DNA from: Candidatus Macondimonas diazotrophica
Lineage (GTDB): Bacteria > Pseudomonadota > Gammaproteobacteria > UBA5335
Direction of reading: 5' to 3'
DNA length: 64,000 bases
Assembly: GCF_004684205.1 (NCBI RefSeq)
Contig: NZ_SRIO01000004.1
Coordinates: forward strand, 62,001 to 126,000
Both the position numbers and the translations under genes were made by a program. Below, one piece after another: positions 42,372 through 51,853 of the stretch. The first letter of the stretch is position 1. Each line of letters starts with the position of its first letter. The notes below the pieces were generated by a model. That model did not search any database, was not told where the DNA came from, and saw nothing but the letters and a program-made list of their open reading frames with translations.

Positions 42372-42887
42372 GTGGCGCAGCAAATCGATCCAGCCCCAGC
42401 CGCTCCGCGGGCTGGCCGTTCGAAGACCTTGATCCTGATCGTGGTACTGGCCTTGGCGCTTGGTGCCGGCGCGGCTGCGGGTGCGTGGTTTCTATGGGGC
42501 CGGACCGGTCCGGGTGAGGCTGAGCCCGACCCGGCCGCCAGCGCCCACGGCGGCGCCCACGCGGCGGCCAGCACCGTGTTCTTCACCCTGGAGCCCTCCT
42601 TCGTCGTCAATTTCGAGCTTCCCTCGCCGGTGCGCTTCCTGCAGGTCACGGTCGAGCTGGAGTTGGGCAGTGCAGCCGACGAGGAAGCCGTGAAGAAGCA
42701 TCAGCCCGTCATTCGCAACAATCTGCTGCTGTTGTTCAGTGCCCAGGATTACGAGGGGTTGCGCACGCGGGAAGACAAGGAACGGTTGCGTGAAGCCGTG
42801 TTGCAAGAGGTGCGCTCGATTTTGAAGGAACGCGCCGGGCGCGACGGCGTGGTGCAAGTGTACTTCACCCATTTCGTCATGCAGTAG
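42372..42887 (+). CDS. fliL: Flagellar basal body-associated protein FliL
   Basis: Single-pass inner-membrane protein that surrounds and supports the stator. The 171-residue product has a short cytoplasmic start, a membrane span (TLILIVVLALALGAGAAAGA), a His/Ala-rich linker and the periplasmic SPFH-like domain (YFTLEP-like segment FFTLEPSFVVNFELPSPVRF, LQVTVELELGSAADEEAVKK). The GTG at 42372 has AAGGGG upstream. It opens the fliLMNOPQR unit; fliM follows after 9 bp. Confidence 0.94.
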   Translation: MAQQIDPAPAAPRAGRSKTLILIVVLALALGAGAAAGAWFLWGRTGPGEAEPDPAASAHGGAHAAASTVFFTLEPSFVVNFELPSPVRFLQVTVELELGSAADEEAVKKHQPVIRNNLLLLFSAQDYEGLRTREDKERLREAVLQEVRSILKERAGRDGVVQVYFTHFVMQ

Positions 42888-42896
42888 GAACGAGCC

Positions 42897-43856
42897 ATGG
42901 GTACGGTCGGCGACATTCTGTCTCAGGAAGAGATTGCAGCCTTGCTTCACGATGCGACCCCGGGTGCATCCGGTCCGATCGTGGCGACCTTCGATTTTGC
43001 TGCGGATGATCACCAGATTCGCGCCCTCCTGCCGTTGTTCGATCCCATTGCCCAGAACTTCGCCCGACGTCTGCAGCACACATTGAGTGCGGGCTTGCGT
43101 CAACCGGTCGCGATCGCGGTACGGCCGGCCGTCTGCCATGGGTCGTCGACGGCCGCCCTGGCCACGCTGGGCGCGGTGTCCACGGCTTGCCTGGAAAGTA
43201 CCGATCCGGTCGATTTCCTGTGGGTCGCCATCGAAAGCTCGTGGGTGATTCGAATGGTGGACGCCTACTACGGCGGCGCTGGTGGGCAGAGTGGCGGCGA
43301 CTACGCGGCGTCGCTGGCCGCGAACTGGGCCCAGCGTCGGCTGATCGAGCTGGTCCGATCGGAGCTGTTGGCCGTTTGGCCGCCTGCCCATCCGCTTCAT
43401 TTGGCCCCGGTCGAGGCGCAGGGCGGAAAGCCGGTGGCAGGTGCCGGCGAAAACCCCGAGAAGGTGATTCTGCAGCCTTTTGCCCTGCAGATGGCAGAGC
43501 AGGAAGCGGAGCTTGCGCTGGTGATTCCCCTGTCGTTGCTGACCGGAATCACCACATCGGAGATGCCGTACAGCGTGGCGCGGCAGAAGGGCTGGCAGCG
43601 TGCCCTGGGGCAGGCATTGCGCGAAGCGCCCCTGACCCTGTCGGCGCAGCTGGCCGAGGTCCGGCTGACAGTGCGGGAACTGCTGGCGCTTCGCAACGGC
43701 GACATCCTGCCGCTCGAAGCCCCCAGCCGGGTCAAGGTCTATCTCGAAGATCGGTCCCTGATGGAGGGTGAAATCGGTATGACGGGCGGACGCAAGGTCG
43801 TGCGGCTGCGGCACGGCATGGATCACCTGGACGATACAGGCAAGGGAGTGAACTGA
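42897..43856 (+). CDS. fliM: Flagellar motor switch protein FliM
   Basis: Middle protein of the rotor C-ring that receives phospho-CheY. The 319-residue product keeps the CheY-binding N-terminal peptide (ILSQEEIAALLH at residues 7-18), then a CheC-like middle domain with VDAYYGGAGGQ and a C-terminal SpoA domain (LTVRELLALRNGDILPLEAP). It is somewhat shorter than E. coli FliM (334). The intact peptide suggests chemotaxis proteins exist elsewhere. The stop overlaps the fliN start by 1 bp. Confidence 0.94.
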   Translation: MGTVGDILSQEEIAALLHDATPGASGPIVATFDFAADDHQIRALLPLFDPIAQNFARRLQHTLSAGLRQPVAIAVRPAVCHGSSTAALATLGAVSTACLESTDPVDFLWVAIESSWVIRMVDAYYGGAGGQSGGDYAASLAANWAQRRLIELVRSELLAVWPPAHPLHLAPVEAQGGKPVAGAGENPEKVILQPFALQMAEQEAELALVIPLSLLTGITTSEMPYSVARQKGWQRALGQALREAPLTLSAQLAEVRLTVRELLALRNGDILPLEAPSRVKVYLEDRSLMEGEIGMTGGRKVVRLRHGMDHLDDTGKGVN

Positions 43857-44239
43857 TGGCGGAAACGATCGAGCGAACCGAACAGCCGGCCGAAGCCGCG
43901 GCAGCAGAGCCTGCGGTGCCGCCCGAGGAGGCCGGCGCGACCGATGCCCTGCTCGCCGGATCGGCGGCGACCCGTGGCGCCGTCAGCCTGGATGTCTTGA
44001 TGGACGTCCCAGTGACGCTGTCCATCGAAGTTGGGCGCAGCCGGCTGAGTATCCGGGAGGTTCTGGCCTTGCATGAGGGTGCAGTGGTAACGCTGGACCG
44101 CCATGCGGGGGAGCCGCTTGGGGTATTCGTCAACGGCGCGTTGGTGGCCAAAGGGGAGGTGGTGATCGTCAATGAAACCTTCGGCATCCGGCTCACCGAG
44201 GTGGTGAGTCCCTCCGAACGCATGGGGAAACTCAAGTGA
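43856..44239 (+). CDS. fliN: Flagellar motor switch protein FliN
   Basis: C-ring component with a SpoA domain that binds FliH and FliM. The 127-residue product has an acidic Ala/Pro/Glu-rich N-terminal part and the SpoA core (VLMDVPVTLSIEVGRSRLSI, REVLALHEGAVVTLDRHAGE, VVIVNETFGIRLTEVVSPSE). The ATG overlaps the fliM stop by one base, and the TGA overlaps fliO. The position and length are standard. Confidence 0.96.
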   Translation: MAETIERTEQPAEAAAAEPAVPPEEAGATDALLAGSAATRGAVSLDVLMDVPVTLSIEVGRSRLSIREVLALHEGAVVTLDRHAGEPLGVFVNGALVAKGEVVIVNETFGIRLTEVVSPSERMGKLK

Positions 44240-44640
44240 TGCGTTGCGGCGGGTATCCGGTACTGGCCGTGCTATCGGTGCTTCCGTTTCCGGTTTCCGC
44301 GGCGGGTGCGCTTCCGCCCGCGGTTGCGCCCCTGCGGATCGCCGTCAGCCTCGCGCTGGTGATCGCGCTCATCGGCATCCTGGCCTTGATCATACGGCGG
44401 CTGCCCGGTCTGGGGATGACGCGTGCCGGCGAATTGCGGGTGCTTGGCACCGTGGCGGTCGGCAATCGCGAGCGAGTCGTGCTCATCGAAGCCGGCGGTA
44501 GCCGGATGCTGCTGGGCGTTGCGCCGGGACGTGTGCAGGCCTTGCATATCCTGCCCGTCGAGGTGGATCGATCGCCGGATACGTTGTCCCCGGTGGACCC
44601 GACCACCCCGAAGTTCACAGCGACAAGGAGCGTCCCATGA
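44239..44640 (+). CDS. fliO: Flagellar export component FliO
   Basis: Small membrane protein that helps assemble the FliP ring of the export gate. The 133-residue product has a signal-like start, a membrane span ([20 protein letters not shown]) and a cytoplasmic SpoA-like domain ([40 protein letters not shown]) typical of FliO. The ATG at 44239 overlaps the fliN stop; a GTG one codon earlier is also possible. It overlaps fliP by 4 bp. Confidence 0.92.
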   Translation: MRCGGYPVLAVLSVLPFPVSAAGALPPAVAPLRIAVSLALVIALIGILALIIRRLPGLGMTRAGELRVLGTVAVGNRERVVLIEAGGSRMLLGVAPGRVQALHILPVEVDRSPDTLSPVDPTTPKFTATRSVP

Positions 44641-45398
44641 GGATCGGCCGGAACGGCATGTTCGCCGTGTTGCTCGCCCTGCTGACCAGTCCCGTGTGGG
44701 CTGCGCCCGGTTTGCCGGCGGTGACCGTGCAAGGCGCGGGCGGCGAGCAGACCTATACCCTCAGCCTGCAGATTCTGGCACTGATGACGGCGCTGACGCT
44801 GCTGCCGGCGCTGCTGCTGGCCATGACGGCGTTTACCCGCATCATCATCGTCCTGGCCGTATTGCGTCAGGCGCTGGGCATGCCGCAAACCCCGCCCAAT
44901 CAGGTGCTGCTTGGACTGGCCTTGTTTCTTACCCTGTTCATCATGGCGCCGGTGTTTCAGGCGGTCTACACGCGCGGGCTGGAGCCCTATCTCAACGACC
45001 GGGTCGGGTTCGAGGAGGCCGTTCAGGCGGGTGTCGAGCCACTCAAGGGCTTCATGCTGGCCCAGACCCGCGAACAGGACATCAAGCTTTTCCTCGACAT
45101 GCGCGGTGATCCGGCGCCCGAGACAGCCGCCGGCGTACCGCTACCGGTGCTGGTGGCGGCATTCATGACCAGCGAGCTCAAGACGGCCTTCCAGATCGGC
45201 TTTGTGATCTTCATTCCGTTTCTGATCATCGATCTGGTGGTTGCCAGCGTACTCATGGCCATGGGGATGATGATGCTCTCGCCCATGTTGGTGTCCTTGC
45301 CGTTCAAGCTCCTGCTCTTCGTGCTGGTGGATGGCTGGGTGCTGCTGCTGGGTACGCTGGCCTCGAGTTTCGTCGTGTCCGGAGGGGCAGCGGGATGA
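44637..45398 (+). CDS. fliP: Flagellar export gate protein FliP
   Basis: Core of the flagellar export gate in the inner membrane. The 253-residue product has a cleaved signal ([19 protein letters not shown]), the [20 protein letters not shown] span, and the FRIIIV-type and [20 protein letters not shown] segments. The C-terminal half has [20 protein letters not shown] and [20 protein letters not shown]. Length and motifs fit the family. It is coupled to fliQ (ATGA overlap). Confidence 0.97.
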   Translation: MRIGRNGMFAVLLALLTSPVWAAPGLPAVTVQGAGGEQTYTLSLQILALMTALTLLPALLLAMTAFTRIIIVLAVLRQALGMPQTPPNQVLLGLALFLTLFIMAPVFQAVYTRGLEPYLNDRVGFEEAVQAGVEPLKGFMLAQTREQDIKLFLDMRGDPAPETAAGVPLPVLVAAFMTSELKTAFQIGFVIFIPFLIIDLVVASVLMAMGMMMLSPMLVSLPFKLLLFVLVDGWVLLLGTLASSFVVSGGAAG

Positions 45399-45664
45399 CG
45401 CCCGAAACCGCCATGGAAATCGCCCGCCACGGGCTCTGGGTCACGGTTCTCCTGGCCGGCCCGCTGCTCGCAGCAGCGCTGGTGGTGGGGGTGGTCGTCG
45501 GCCTGTTCCAGGCAGCGACGCAGATCAATGAGGCGACCTTGAGCTTCGTGCCCAAGCTGGCGGCGATCGCGCTGGCGCTGATGATCGCCGGCGGGTGGAT
45601 GCTGGGCTTGCTGGTGGACTACACCCGGGAGCTCTATCAGTCCATCCCGGGCTGGATCGGGTAG
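45395..45664 (+). CDS. fliQ: Flagellar export gate protein FliQ
   Basis: Small two-span export gate protein. The 89-residue product (E. coli 89) has [20 protein letters not shown], then [20 protein letters not shown], and a second span ([20 protein letters not shown]). The ATG overlaps the fliP stop as ATGA, and fliR follows after 8 bp. Confidence 0.96.
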   Translation: MTPETAMEIARHGLWVTVLLAGPLLAAALVVGVVVGLFQAATQINEATLSFVPKLAAIALALMIAGGWMLGLLVDYTRELYQSIPGWIG

Positions 45665-45672
45665 GCCGCGTC

Positions 45673-46443
45673 ATGGAGGAGCAGATGCTCATGCAGACGC
45701 TGGATCAGGCCGGGGGCGTTTTTTTCCGGGTGAGCGGCTTTTTCATGGCGATGCCGCTGTTTTCCGGACCGGCGGTCCCGGTGCGCGTGCGGCTGCTACT
45801 CGCCTTGACCGTGACCTGGCTGATCCTTCCGTTGGCGCCGCCGGCCCGAATGGCGCTGTTGGGTTCGGAAGGCATTTTGGTGGCGGTGGAGCAGATCCTG
45901 CTCGGGGTTGCCATGGGGATGGCGTTGCAGATCATCTTTCAGGCCGCATTGATGGCGGGTCAGATGATCGCCACGGCCATGGGCCTGGGGTTTGCGGTCA
46001 CCGTCGATCCGGTCAACGGGGTCAGCGAAATGGTCCTCGGACAGTATTTTCAATTGGTCGCCAGTTTGCTGTTCCTGGCCTTGGATGGGCATCTGGCCGT
46101 GATCCGTATCCTCGCCGAAAGCTTCGTGCTGTTGCCGGTCGGGCTGGGCAACTTGCCCGCGGGCAGTGTGGAAACGCTGCTGCGCTGGAGTGCGCATCTG
46201 TTCAGTGGCGGTATTCAGCTGGCACTGCCGGCGCTGGCAGCACTCATGATGGTCAATCTCATTCTGGGCGTGACCACGCGTGCGGCGCCGGCGCTCAACC
46301 TGTTCGCCGTGGGATTCCCGGTTTCGCTGAGCCTCGGATTGCTGGCCGTCATCTGGACGTTGCCGGTGATGGCGCGCCTTTTCGAACCCTGGCTGGAGGC
46401 GGCGCTCCTGACGCTGCGCCGCCTCATTGGCATGGGGGGTTGA
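45673..46443 (+). CDS. fliR: Flagellar export gate protein FliR
   Basis: Export gate protein that completes the FliPQR helical pore. The 256-residue product has repeated membrane spans, with FFRVSGFFMAMPLFSGPAVP and VRVRLLLALTVTWLILPLAP near the start, GLGFAVTVDPVNGVSEMVLG and a C-terminal FPVSLSLGLLAVIWTLPVMA. The ATG at 45673 is chosen; the frame opens at 45595 inside fliQ. flhB begins 6 bp downstream. Confidence 0.95.
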   Translation: MEEQMLMQTLDQAGGVFFRVSGFFMAMPLFSGPAVPVRVRLLLALTVTWLILPLAPPARMALLGSEGILVAVEQILLGVAMGMALQIIFQAALMAGQMIATAMGLGFAVTVDPVNGVSEMVLGQYFQLVASLLFLALDGHLAVIRILAESFVLLPVGLGNLPAGSVETLLRWSAHLFSGGIQLALPALAALMMVNLILGVTTRAAPALNLFAVGFPVSLSLGLLAVIWTLPVMARLFEPWLEAALLTLRRLIGMGG

Positions 46444-46449
46444 GTCACC

Positions 46450-47610
46450 ATGGCCGATTCCACCCAGGAAGACCGCACCGAAGAGGCCAGCCCACGGCGC
46501 CTGCAACAGGCGCGGGAACGCGGCCAGATCCCGCGCTCCCGGGAACTGGTCAGTATGAGTCTGGTGATTGGCGGGGCATTGGGGATGTTGCTGCTCGGCC
46601 CGTCCTTGGCGGAATTCCTGGGCCAGACCCTGCGTCAGGCGCTGCAGCGTGCGGCCAGTCCGGTCGACGACCAGTTGCCTGGATTGCTGGGTGACACATT
46701 GGGGGCCGGCGCATGGACGCTGCTGCCCGTGATTGGACTGCTGGCAGTGGCGGCGGCCGGTGCCAGCGTTGCGGTGGGCGGATGGAATTTCACGGTCCAG
46801 GGGATCGAATGGCGCGCCGAGCGTCTCGATCCATTGAAGGGGCTGGGCCGACTGCTTTCGACGCAGGGACTGATCGAAACCGTCAAGGGCCTGCTCAAGG
46901 TGGGCGTGATCGGTGCCATCGGATTCATGGCGTTCCGTCAGGCCATTCCCCAGTTGCCGGCGCTGGCGCTCTCCGCATTGCCGGTCGCCATGCCGGCGCT
47001 GGTGGGCTTGTGTCTGAAGCTGTGGGCCGTCCTGGGGTTGGGGATGGGCCTGATTGCGCTGGTCGACGTTCCGATGCAGCGATGGCAATACGCCCGCCAG
47101 CTGCGGATGAGCCGTCACGAACTGCGGGAAGAGCACAAGGAGATGGAGGGGCGGCCGGAGGTGCGTGCCAAGATCCGCCAGCTTCAGCGCGAGCGCGGCC
47201 GCCGGCGCATGATGGAACAGATCCCGACGGCCGATGTGGTACTGACCAATCCCACCCATTACGCCATCGCGTTGCGCTATGACGCCGAGCACATGCGGGC
47301 GCCGGTGGTCGTGGCGAAGGGTGTGGGGCTGATCGCGCTGCGCATTCGCGAGCTGGCCGGGCAGCACGGTGTGCTGGTGCTTGAATCGCCACCCCTTGCG
47401 CGCGCCCTGTACCGTCACGCGGAGCTGGATCAGCCCATTCCAACGGATCTCTACCTGGTGGTGGCGCATGTGCTGGCCTATGTCTACCAGCTCAAGCATC
47501 AACCCCACCCACCATCGGCGCCGCCTGATTTCGAAGTGCCGGCGGCCTATGCCGTCGCCGCCGATCCGGAAGCGGCGCAGCCAGAACCGCTCCAACGGGA
47601 ACAGGAGTAG
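46450..47610 (+). CDS. flhB: Flagellar export switch protein FlhB
   Basis: Membrane protein that controls the change from hook to filament export. The 386-residue product has the basic N-terminus (EEASPRRLQQARERGQIPRS), four spans, and a cytoplasmic domain with the self-cleaving NPTH motif at residues 267-270. The following HYAIALRYDAEHMRAPVVVA segment and the LARALYRHAELDQPIP region fit the family. The C-terminal end is Pro/Glu-rich and longer than usual. It is the expected FliK partner. Confidence 0.97.
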   Translation: MADSTQEDRTEEASPRRLQQARERGQIPRSRELVSMSLVIGGALGMLLLGPSLAEFLGQTLRQALQRAASPVDDQLPGLLGDTLGAGAWTLLPVIGLLAVAAAGASVAVGGWNFTVQGIEWRAERLDPLKGLGRLLSTQGLIETVKGLLKVGVIGAIGFMAFRQAIPQLPALALSALPVAMPALVGLCLKLWAVLGLGMGLIALVDVPMQRWQYARQLRMSRHELREEHKEMEGRPEVRAKIRQLQRERGRRRMMEQIPTADVVLTNPTHYAIALRYDAEHMRAPVVVAKGVGLIALRIRELAGQHGVLVLESPPLARALYRHAELDQPIPTDLYLVVAHVLAYVYQLKHQPHPPSAPPDFEVPAAYAVAADPEAAQPEPLQREQE

Positions 47611-47615
47611 TCCCC

Positions 47616-49679
47616 ATGGCCAGCGAAGCCCTTTCTCCGCGCTGGCGGATTCTGGAGGTCGGCATCGGTACACCGTTGGTGGTGACCTTGATGCTGGCGA
47701 TGGTGGTCTTGCCGTTGCCGGCGCCGTTGCTGGACCTGCTGTTCACCTTCAACATCACCTTGTCGCTGGTCGTGTTGCTGGCGACGGTTTATGTCCTGCG
47801 GCCGCTGGATCTGGGAATCTTTCCATCCGTATTGCTGATTACCACGTTGCTGCGTCTGGCCATGAACGTGGCCTCCACGCGGGTCATCCTGCTGCACGGC
47901 CATGAGGGCCCGGAGGCGGCGGGCCGGGTGATCGAAGCCTTCGGCAATTTCGTGATCGGTGGGAACTACGCGGTCGGCCTGGTGGTGTTCGCCATTCTGG
48001 TCATCGTCAACTTTGTCGTCGTCACCAAAGGTGCTGGACGCATCTCCGAGGTCGCGGCGCGATTCACCCTGGACGCGCTGCCGGGCAAGCAGATGGCAAT
48101 CGATGCCGATGTCGGCGCCGGACTGATGTCCCAGGAACAGGCGCGCCAGATGCGCCAGGAAGTTCGTCAGGAAGCCGATTTCTACGGGGCCATGGATGGG
48201 GCGGGAAAATTCGTGCGCGGCGACGCCGTCGCGGGAATCCTGGTGCTGTTCATCAATCTTCTGGGCGGGCTGTTCATCGGCATGCTGCAGCACGGCCAGC
48301 CGTTCATGGATGCGGTGCAGAACTACACGCTGTTGACTATCGGGGATGGCCTGGTGGCACAGATTCCGGCCTTGCTGCTGTCGGTGGCCACGGCGGTGAT
48401 TCTGACCCGGGTGTCCGGGACCGTGGACATGGGTAGACAGATGGCGACCCAGTTGCTTGATCAGCCGCGATCACTGATCGTGGCGGGCGGCATCCTGATG
48501 GCCTTGGGTATCGTCCCCGGGATGCCCAGTCTGGTGTTTATGGCCCTGGGTGGCGCCAGCCTCTGGGGCGGCTATGCGATGTCACGTCGCGCGGCGATGC
48601 GTGCGGCCGCTCCGGTCGTCGAGGACACGCCGGCCGAGCCCGCTGCTCCCCGGGAGCTGTCCTGGGATGAGCTGGCGCCGGTGGATCTTCTGGGTCTGGA
48701 GGTGGGCTATCGCCTGGTTCCGCTGGTGGATCCTCACCAAGGCGGCGAGGTCATGGATCGCATCAAGTCGGTGCGCAAGACACTCTCGCACGAGCTGGGT
48801 TTCCTCATCCCGGCCGTGCATATCCGCGACAATCTGGAGCTGTCACCCACGGCCTATCGCGTTTCGCTCAAAGGCGTGGTGATCGGACAGGGAGAGCTGC
48901 AACCCGAACGTGAAATGGCCATCGATCCCGGGCAGGTGTTCGGGTCGCTCGAGGGGATCGCCACCCACGATCCTGCATTCGGCCTGGATGCACTGTGGAT
49001 CGAGAAAGGCCAGCGCGACCAGGCCCAGATGCTCGGCTATACCGTGGTCGATGCGGGCACGGTCCTGGCCACCCATCTCAGTCAGCTGCTGCGCCAGCAT
49101 GCCCATGAACTGCTCGGTCACGACGAAATTCACCAGCTGCTCGGCCAACTCGGCCGCACCGCACCCAAGCTCGTCGAGGAGCTGGTACCCAAGGCCGTGA
49201 ATATGGCCACTCTGGTGCAGGTGTTACGCGGCCTGCTCGCTGATGGTGTGTCGATCCGCGATATCCGCACGATCGCCGAAGTGCTGGTCGCTCGTGCCGG
49301 AACGAGCCAGGAACCGGCCGAACTGCTGCGTGTCGTGCGCGAACATCTGGGCCGAATGATTCTTCAGAATCTGCGCTTCACGGGCGAGGAATTGCCGGTG
49401 ATCGCACTCGATCACGGTCTCGAACAGCTGGTGAGCGGTGCTCTGCAGGACGGAATGGCGCTTGAACCGGGCCTCGCCGAGCGTTTGCTCAAGTCGCTCG
49501 GCGAGGCGACCCAGCGCCAGGAAGGACGTGGGGAGCCCGCCATTCTTCTGGTGTCGCCGCGTCTGCGCCCGCTGCTGGCGCGCCTGACCCGACATGCCGT
49601 ACGCGGTCTGCACGTCCTTGCCTACAGCGAAATTCCGGAAGACCGGCGGATCCGGCTGGTCACGACCATTGGCGCTTGA
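47616..49679 (+). CDS. flhA: Flagellar export protein FlhA
   Basis: Proton-driven export gate component with a nonameric cytoplasmic ring. The 687-residue product (E. coli 692) has about eight spans near the N-terminus, the conserved ILLITTLLRLAMNVASTRVI-type segment, and FFVVTKGAGRISEVAARFTL-type cytoplasmic FHIPEP loop (VVTKGAGRISEVAARFTLDA, LPGKQMAIDADVGAGLMSQE). The C-terminal half is the soluble ring. The start follows flhB by 5 bp, and flhF follows after 39 bp. Confidence 0.96.
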   Translation: MASEALSPRWRILEVGIGTPLVVTLMLAMVVLPLPAPLLDLLFTFNITLSLVVLLATVYVLRPLDLGIFPSVLLITTLLRLAMNVASTRVILLHGHEGPEAAGRVIEAFGNFVIGGNYAVGLVVFAILVIVNFVVVTKGAGRISEVAARFTLDALPGKQMAIDADVGAGLMSQEQARQMRQEVRQEADFYGAMDGAGKFVRGDAVAGILVLFINLLGGLFIGMLQHGQPFMDAVQNYTLLTIGDGLVAQIPALLLSVATAVILTRVSGTVDMGRQMATQLLDQPRSLIVAGGILMALGIVPGMPSLVFMALGGASLWGGYAMSRRAAMRAAAPVVEDTPAEPAAPRELSWDELAPVDLLGLEVGYRLVPLVDPHQGGEVMDRIKSVRKTLSHELGFLIPAVHIRDNLELSPTAYRVSLKGVVIGQGELQPEREMAIDPGQVFGSLEGIATHDPAFGLDALWIEKGQRDQAQMLGYTVVDAGTVLATHLSQLLRQHAHELLGHDEIHQLLGQLGRTAPKLVEELVPKAVNMATLVQVLRGLLADGVSIRDIRTIAEVLVARAGTSQEPAELLRVVREHLGRMILQNLRFTGEELPVIALDHGLEQLVSGALQDGMALEPGLAERLLKSLGEATQRQEGRGEPAILLVSPRLRPLLARLTRHAVRGLHVLAYSEIPEDRRIRLVTTIGA

Positions 49680-49718
49680 GCCCGTGGCCAGGGCCCATTA
49701 TCAGGGGAATGAAAAGCG

Positions 49719-50891
49719 ATGAAGATCAAACGATTCCAGGGTGCCGATGTCCGCAGCGTTCTGCAGCAGGTGCGCGAGGCGCTGGGGCCCGACGCGGTGA
49801 TTCTGTCCAATCGGCGGGAACATTCGGGCGTCGAGATCGTGGCGGCGACCGACTACGACGAAGCGCGCGTGTGGCAGGCGGTGGCGCACGCCGAATCCCG
49901 CGCACCCTCACCGGTCAACCCAGGCGCACCGGGAGCGGACACGCGGCAGGCACCGACGCCGCACCCATCGTCGACCAGCCTGCACGAGGTCCGGGAGGAG
50001 CTCGGGCGCCTCAAGAGTCTGCTGGAGGAACGGCTCGACAGCCTGTCCTGGCGGCAATGGCTGCATCACCATCCCCAGCATCGGGCTGCCTTCCAGGAAC
50101 TCCAGAGTCTGGAGCTGAGCTTGGAAATGACCCAGCGCATCCTCTCGGCGCTGCCCGGCGCCGCGCAGGGTGCGGACGAGCTGCGCCGCCAGGCGATGGC
50201 AAGCCTGGTGCGCTTGCTGTCCATTCCCGCCGCAGACCCGTTGACCCAAGGCGGCATCGTCGCGTTGGTGGGGACGACCGGGGTGGGGAAGACCACTACG
50301 CTGGCCAAGCTCGCGGCCCGTTACGCGATGGCGCATGGTCCGGAGTCGGTTCGGCTGGTTTCAAGTGACGGTCATCGGATCGGTGCGCATGAGCAGCTCA
50401 TGACCTACGGCCGGCTGCTCGGGGTTGGGGTCCATGTGGCCGAAACAGCCGCGGAACTGCGCCGTGTCCTGGCCGAGCTCAAGGATGTGCCGCTGGTACT
50501 GGTGGACAGCGCCGGGATGGGGCAGCGGGATCGACGTCTGACCGATCAGCTGCGCCGGCTGCAGGGCGCCAGTGACCGGTTGCGTGCCTACGCCGTGCTG
50601 CCCGCGCCAGCCCGCCTGGAGGTGCTGGAGGAAACCGTCGAGGCACTGCCGGTTTCGCATCTGGCTGGGGCGATGATCAGCAAGCTGGACGAGGCGGTCT
50701 CGCTGGGACCGGTGCTGTCGGTGTTGTCGCGGCGCCGTCTGGGTGTCGTCTATCTCGCCAACGGGCAGCGGGTGCCGGAGGATCTGCTTCGGACGCGGCC
50801 CGCCGATCTGGTGATTCGCGCCCAGGCGTTTGCGCGCCAACAGCGGAGCGGATCGATGGACGATAAATGGCGTGGGGTTCGGGCTGGATAA
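49719..50891 (+). CDS. flhF: Flagellar biosynthesis GTPase FlhF
   Basis: SRP-family GTPase that places the flagellum at the cell pole. The 390-residue product has the N-terminal domain (KIKRFQGADVRSVLQQVREA), a low-complexity linker, an N-domain, and a G domain with G1 at residues 185-192 (GTTGVGKT), DGHRIGAHEQLMTYGRLLGV, a DSAGMGQRD switch and the nucleotide-specificity-type SKLDE. It is directly followed by flhG, its activator, with a 12-bp gap. It implies polar flagellation. Confidence 0.96.
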   Translation: MKIKRFQGADVRSVLQQVREALGPDAVILSNRREHSGVEIVAATDYDEARVWQAVAHAESRAPSPVNPGAPGADTRQAPTPHPSSTSLHEVREELGRLKSLLEERLDSLSWRQWLHHHPQHRAAFQELQSLELSLEMTQRILSALPGAAQGADELRRQAMASLVRLLSIPAADPLTQGGIVALVGTTGVGKTTTLAKLAARYAMAHGPESVRLVSSDGHRIGAHEQLMTYGRLLGVGVHVAETAAELRRVLAELKDVPLVLVDSAGMGQRDRRLTDQLRRLQGASDRLRAYAVLPAPARLEVLEETVEALPVSHLAGAMISKLDEAVSLGPVLSVLSRRRLGVVYLANGQRVPEDLLRTRPADLVIRAQAFARQQRSGSMDDKWRGVRAG

Positions 50892-50903
50892 GGGGCGGTC
50901 GAG

Positions 50904-51764
50904 ATGCAGGCAATAGTCGATCAAGCCGCCGGTTTGAAGCGTGCAGGCGGGGCGCGGATGCTGGCCGTTGCCAGCGGCAAGGGCGGCGTAGGAAAGACCA
51001 CCGTGGCCGTCAATCTGGCGATGGCACTCGGCCGGCAAGGACGTCGCGTGATGCTGGTCGATGCCGACTTCGGACTGGCCAATGTGGATGTGTTGCTGGG
51101 CGTGCAGCCGTCGGCCCATCTGGGGCAGTGGCTCGACGGACAGGTGCCACTGGAGGATCTGCCCTTGGCGGTGGCCGATCATGTGCAGCTGGTGGCGGCA
51201 AGCTCCGGCGCCCGCCGCATGGCCGATCTCGATGCACCGGGGCGGAGCCGGATTCTCGGTGCGCTTCAAGACCTGCGGCGTCAGGTGGATTGGATGGTGC
51301 TCGATCTGGGCGCCGGGATCGCGCCGTGTGTGCGCGAATTCGCTGCCTTGGCCGATGAGGTCCTGGTCGTCGTATGTGACGATCCGGCATCGCTGACCGA
51401 CGCCTACGCACTGATCAAGATCCTCCATCAGGAAGAAGGGGTGCTGCGCTTCGGTGTGGTGGCCAATCAGGTTCACGAGTCCGGTGCCGGGGGACGGCTG
51501 TTTGCCAAGCTCGCCCGTGTCGTCGAACGCTTTCTGGCGATCCGGCCCGTCTACCGGGGCGGGGTGCCCCACGATGGGCTCATCCGCCACGCCCTGGAGC
51601 ACCAGCGCGCGCTGGTGACCTGCCATCCTCATGCGGCTGCGAGCCTGGCGTTCAAGAGTCTGGCACGGGCGGTCGATAAGCAGGACGAAGGCGATGGGGT
51701 TCATCGCTCCGCGCCCGGCCCCAAGGATCGGTTCGCCGTCTGGGGCGATGCGTCTCAAGCGTGA
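50904..51764 (+). CDS. flhG: MinD-like ATPase FlhG (FleN)
   Basis: ATPase that limits flagellar number, stimulates the FlhF GTPase and, in FleN-type proteins, restrains the sigma-54 activator FleQ. The 286-residue product has an N-terminal DQAAGLKR helix (residues 6-13), the FlhF-activating motif, and a deviant Walker A (SGKGGVGKTT, 24-33) with DADFGLANVDVLLG. The C-terminal end is Ala/Lys-rich. In related genomes fliA and che genes follow it; here an 89-bp gap leads straight to motC. Confidence 0.95.
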   Translation: MQAIVDQAAGLKRAGGARMLAVASGKGGVGKTTVAVNLAMALGRQGRRVMLVDADFGLANVDVLLGVQPSAHLGQWLDGQVPLEDLPLAVADHVQLVAASSGARRMADLDAPGRSRILGALQDLRRQVDWMVLDLGAGIAPCVREFAALADEVLVVVCDDPASLTDAYALIKILHQEEGVLRFGVVANQVHESGAGGRLFAKLARVVERFLAIRPVYRGGVPHDGLIRHALEHQRALVTCHPHAAASLAFKSLARAVDKQDEGDGVHRSAPGPKDRFAVWGDASQA

Positions 51765-51853
51765 GGAGCCCGCCGTCTGGCCCGTCTGATGGGCGTGCCG
51801 GTCTGCCGTTGCATGGGGCGCCGTACCACGTCCAATAGCAAAAGAGTACATAC

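Noticed and set aside
51765-51853. Sigma-54 site before motC (TGGCCCGTCTGATGG)
   Set aside because: It has the TGGCCCG start, but GC is not at the required 10-bp distance from GG, so RpoN use is not supported.
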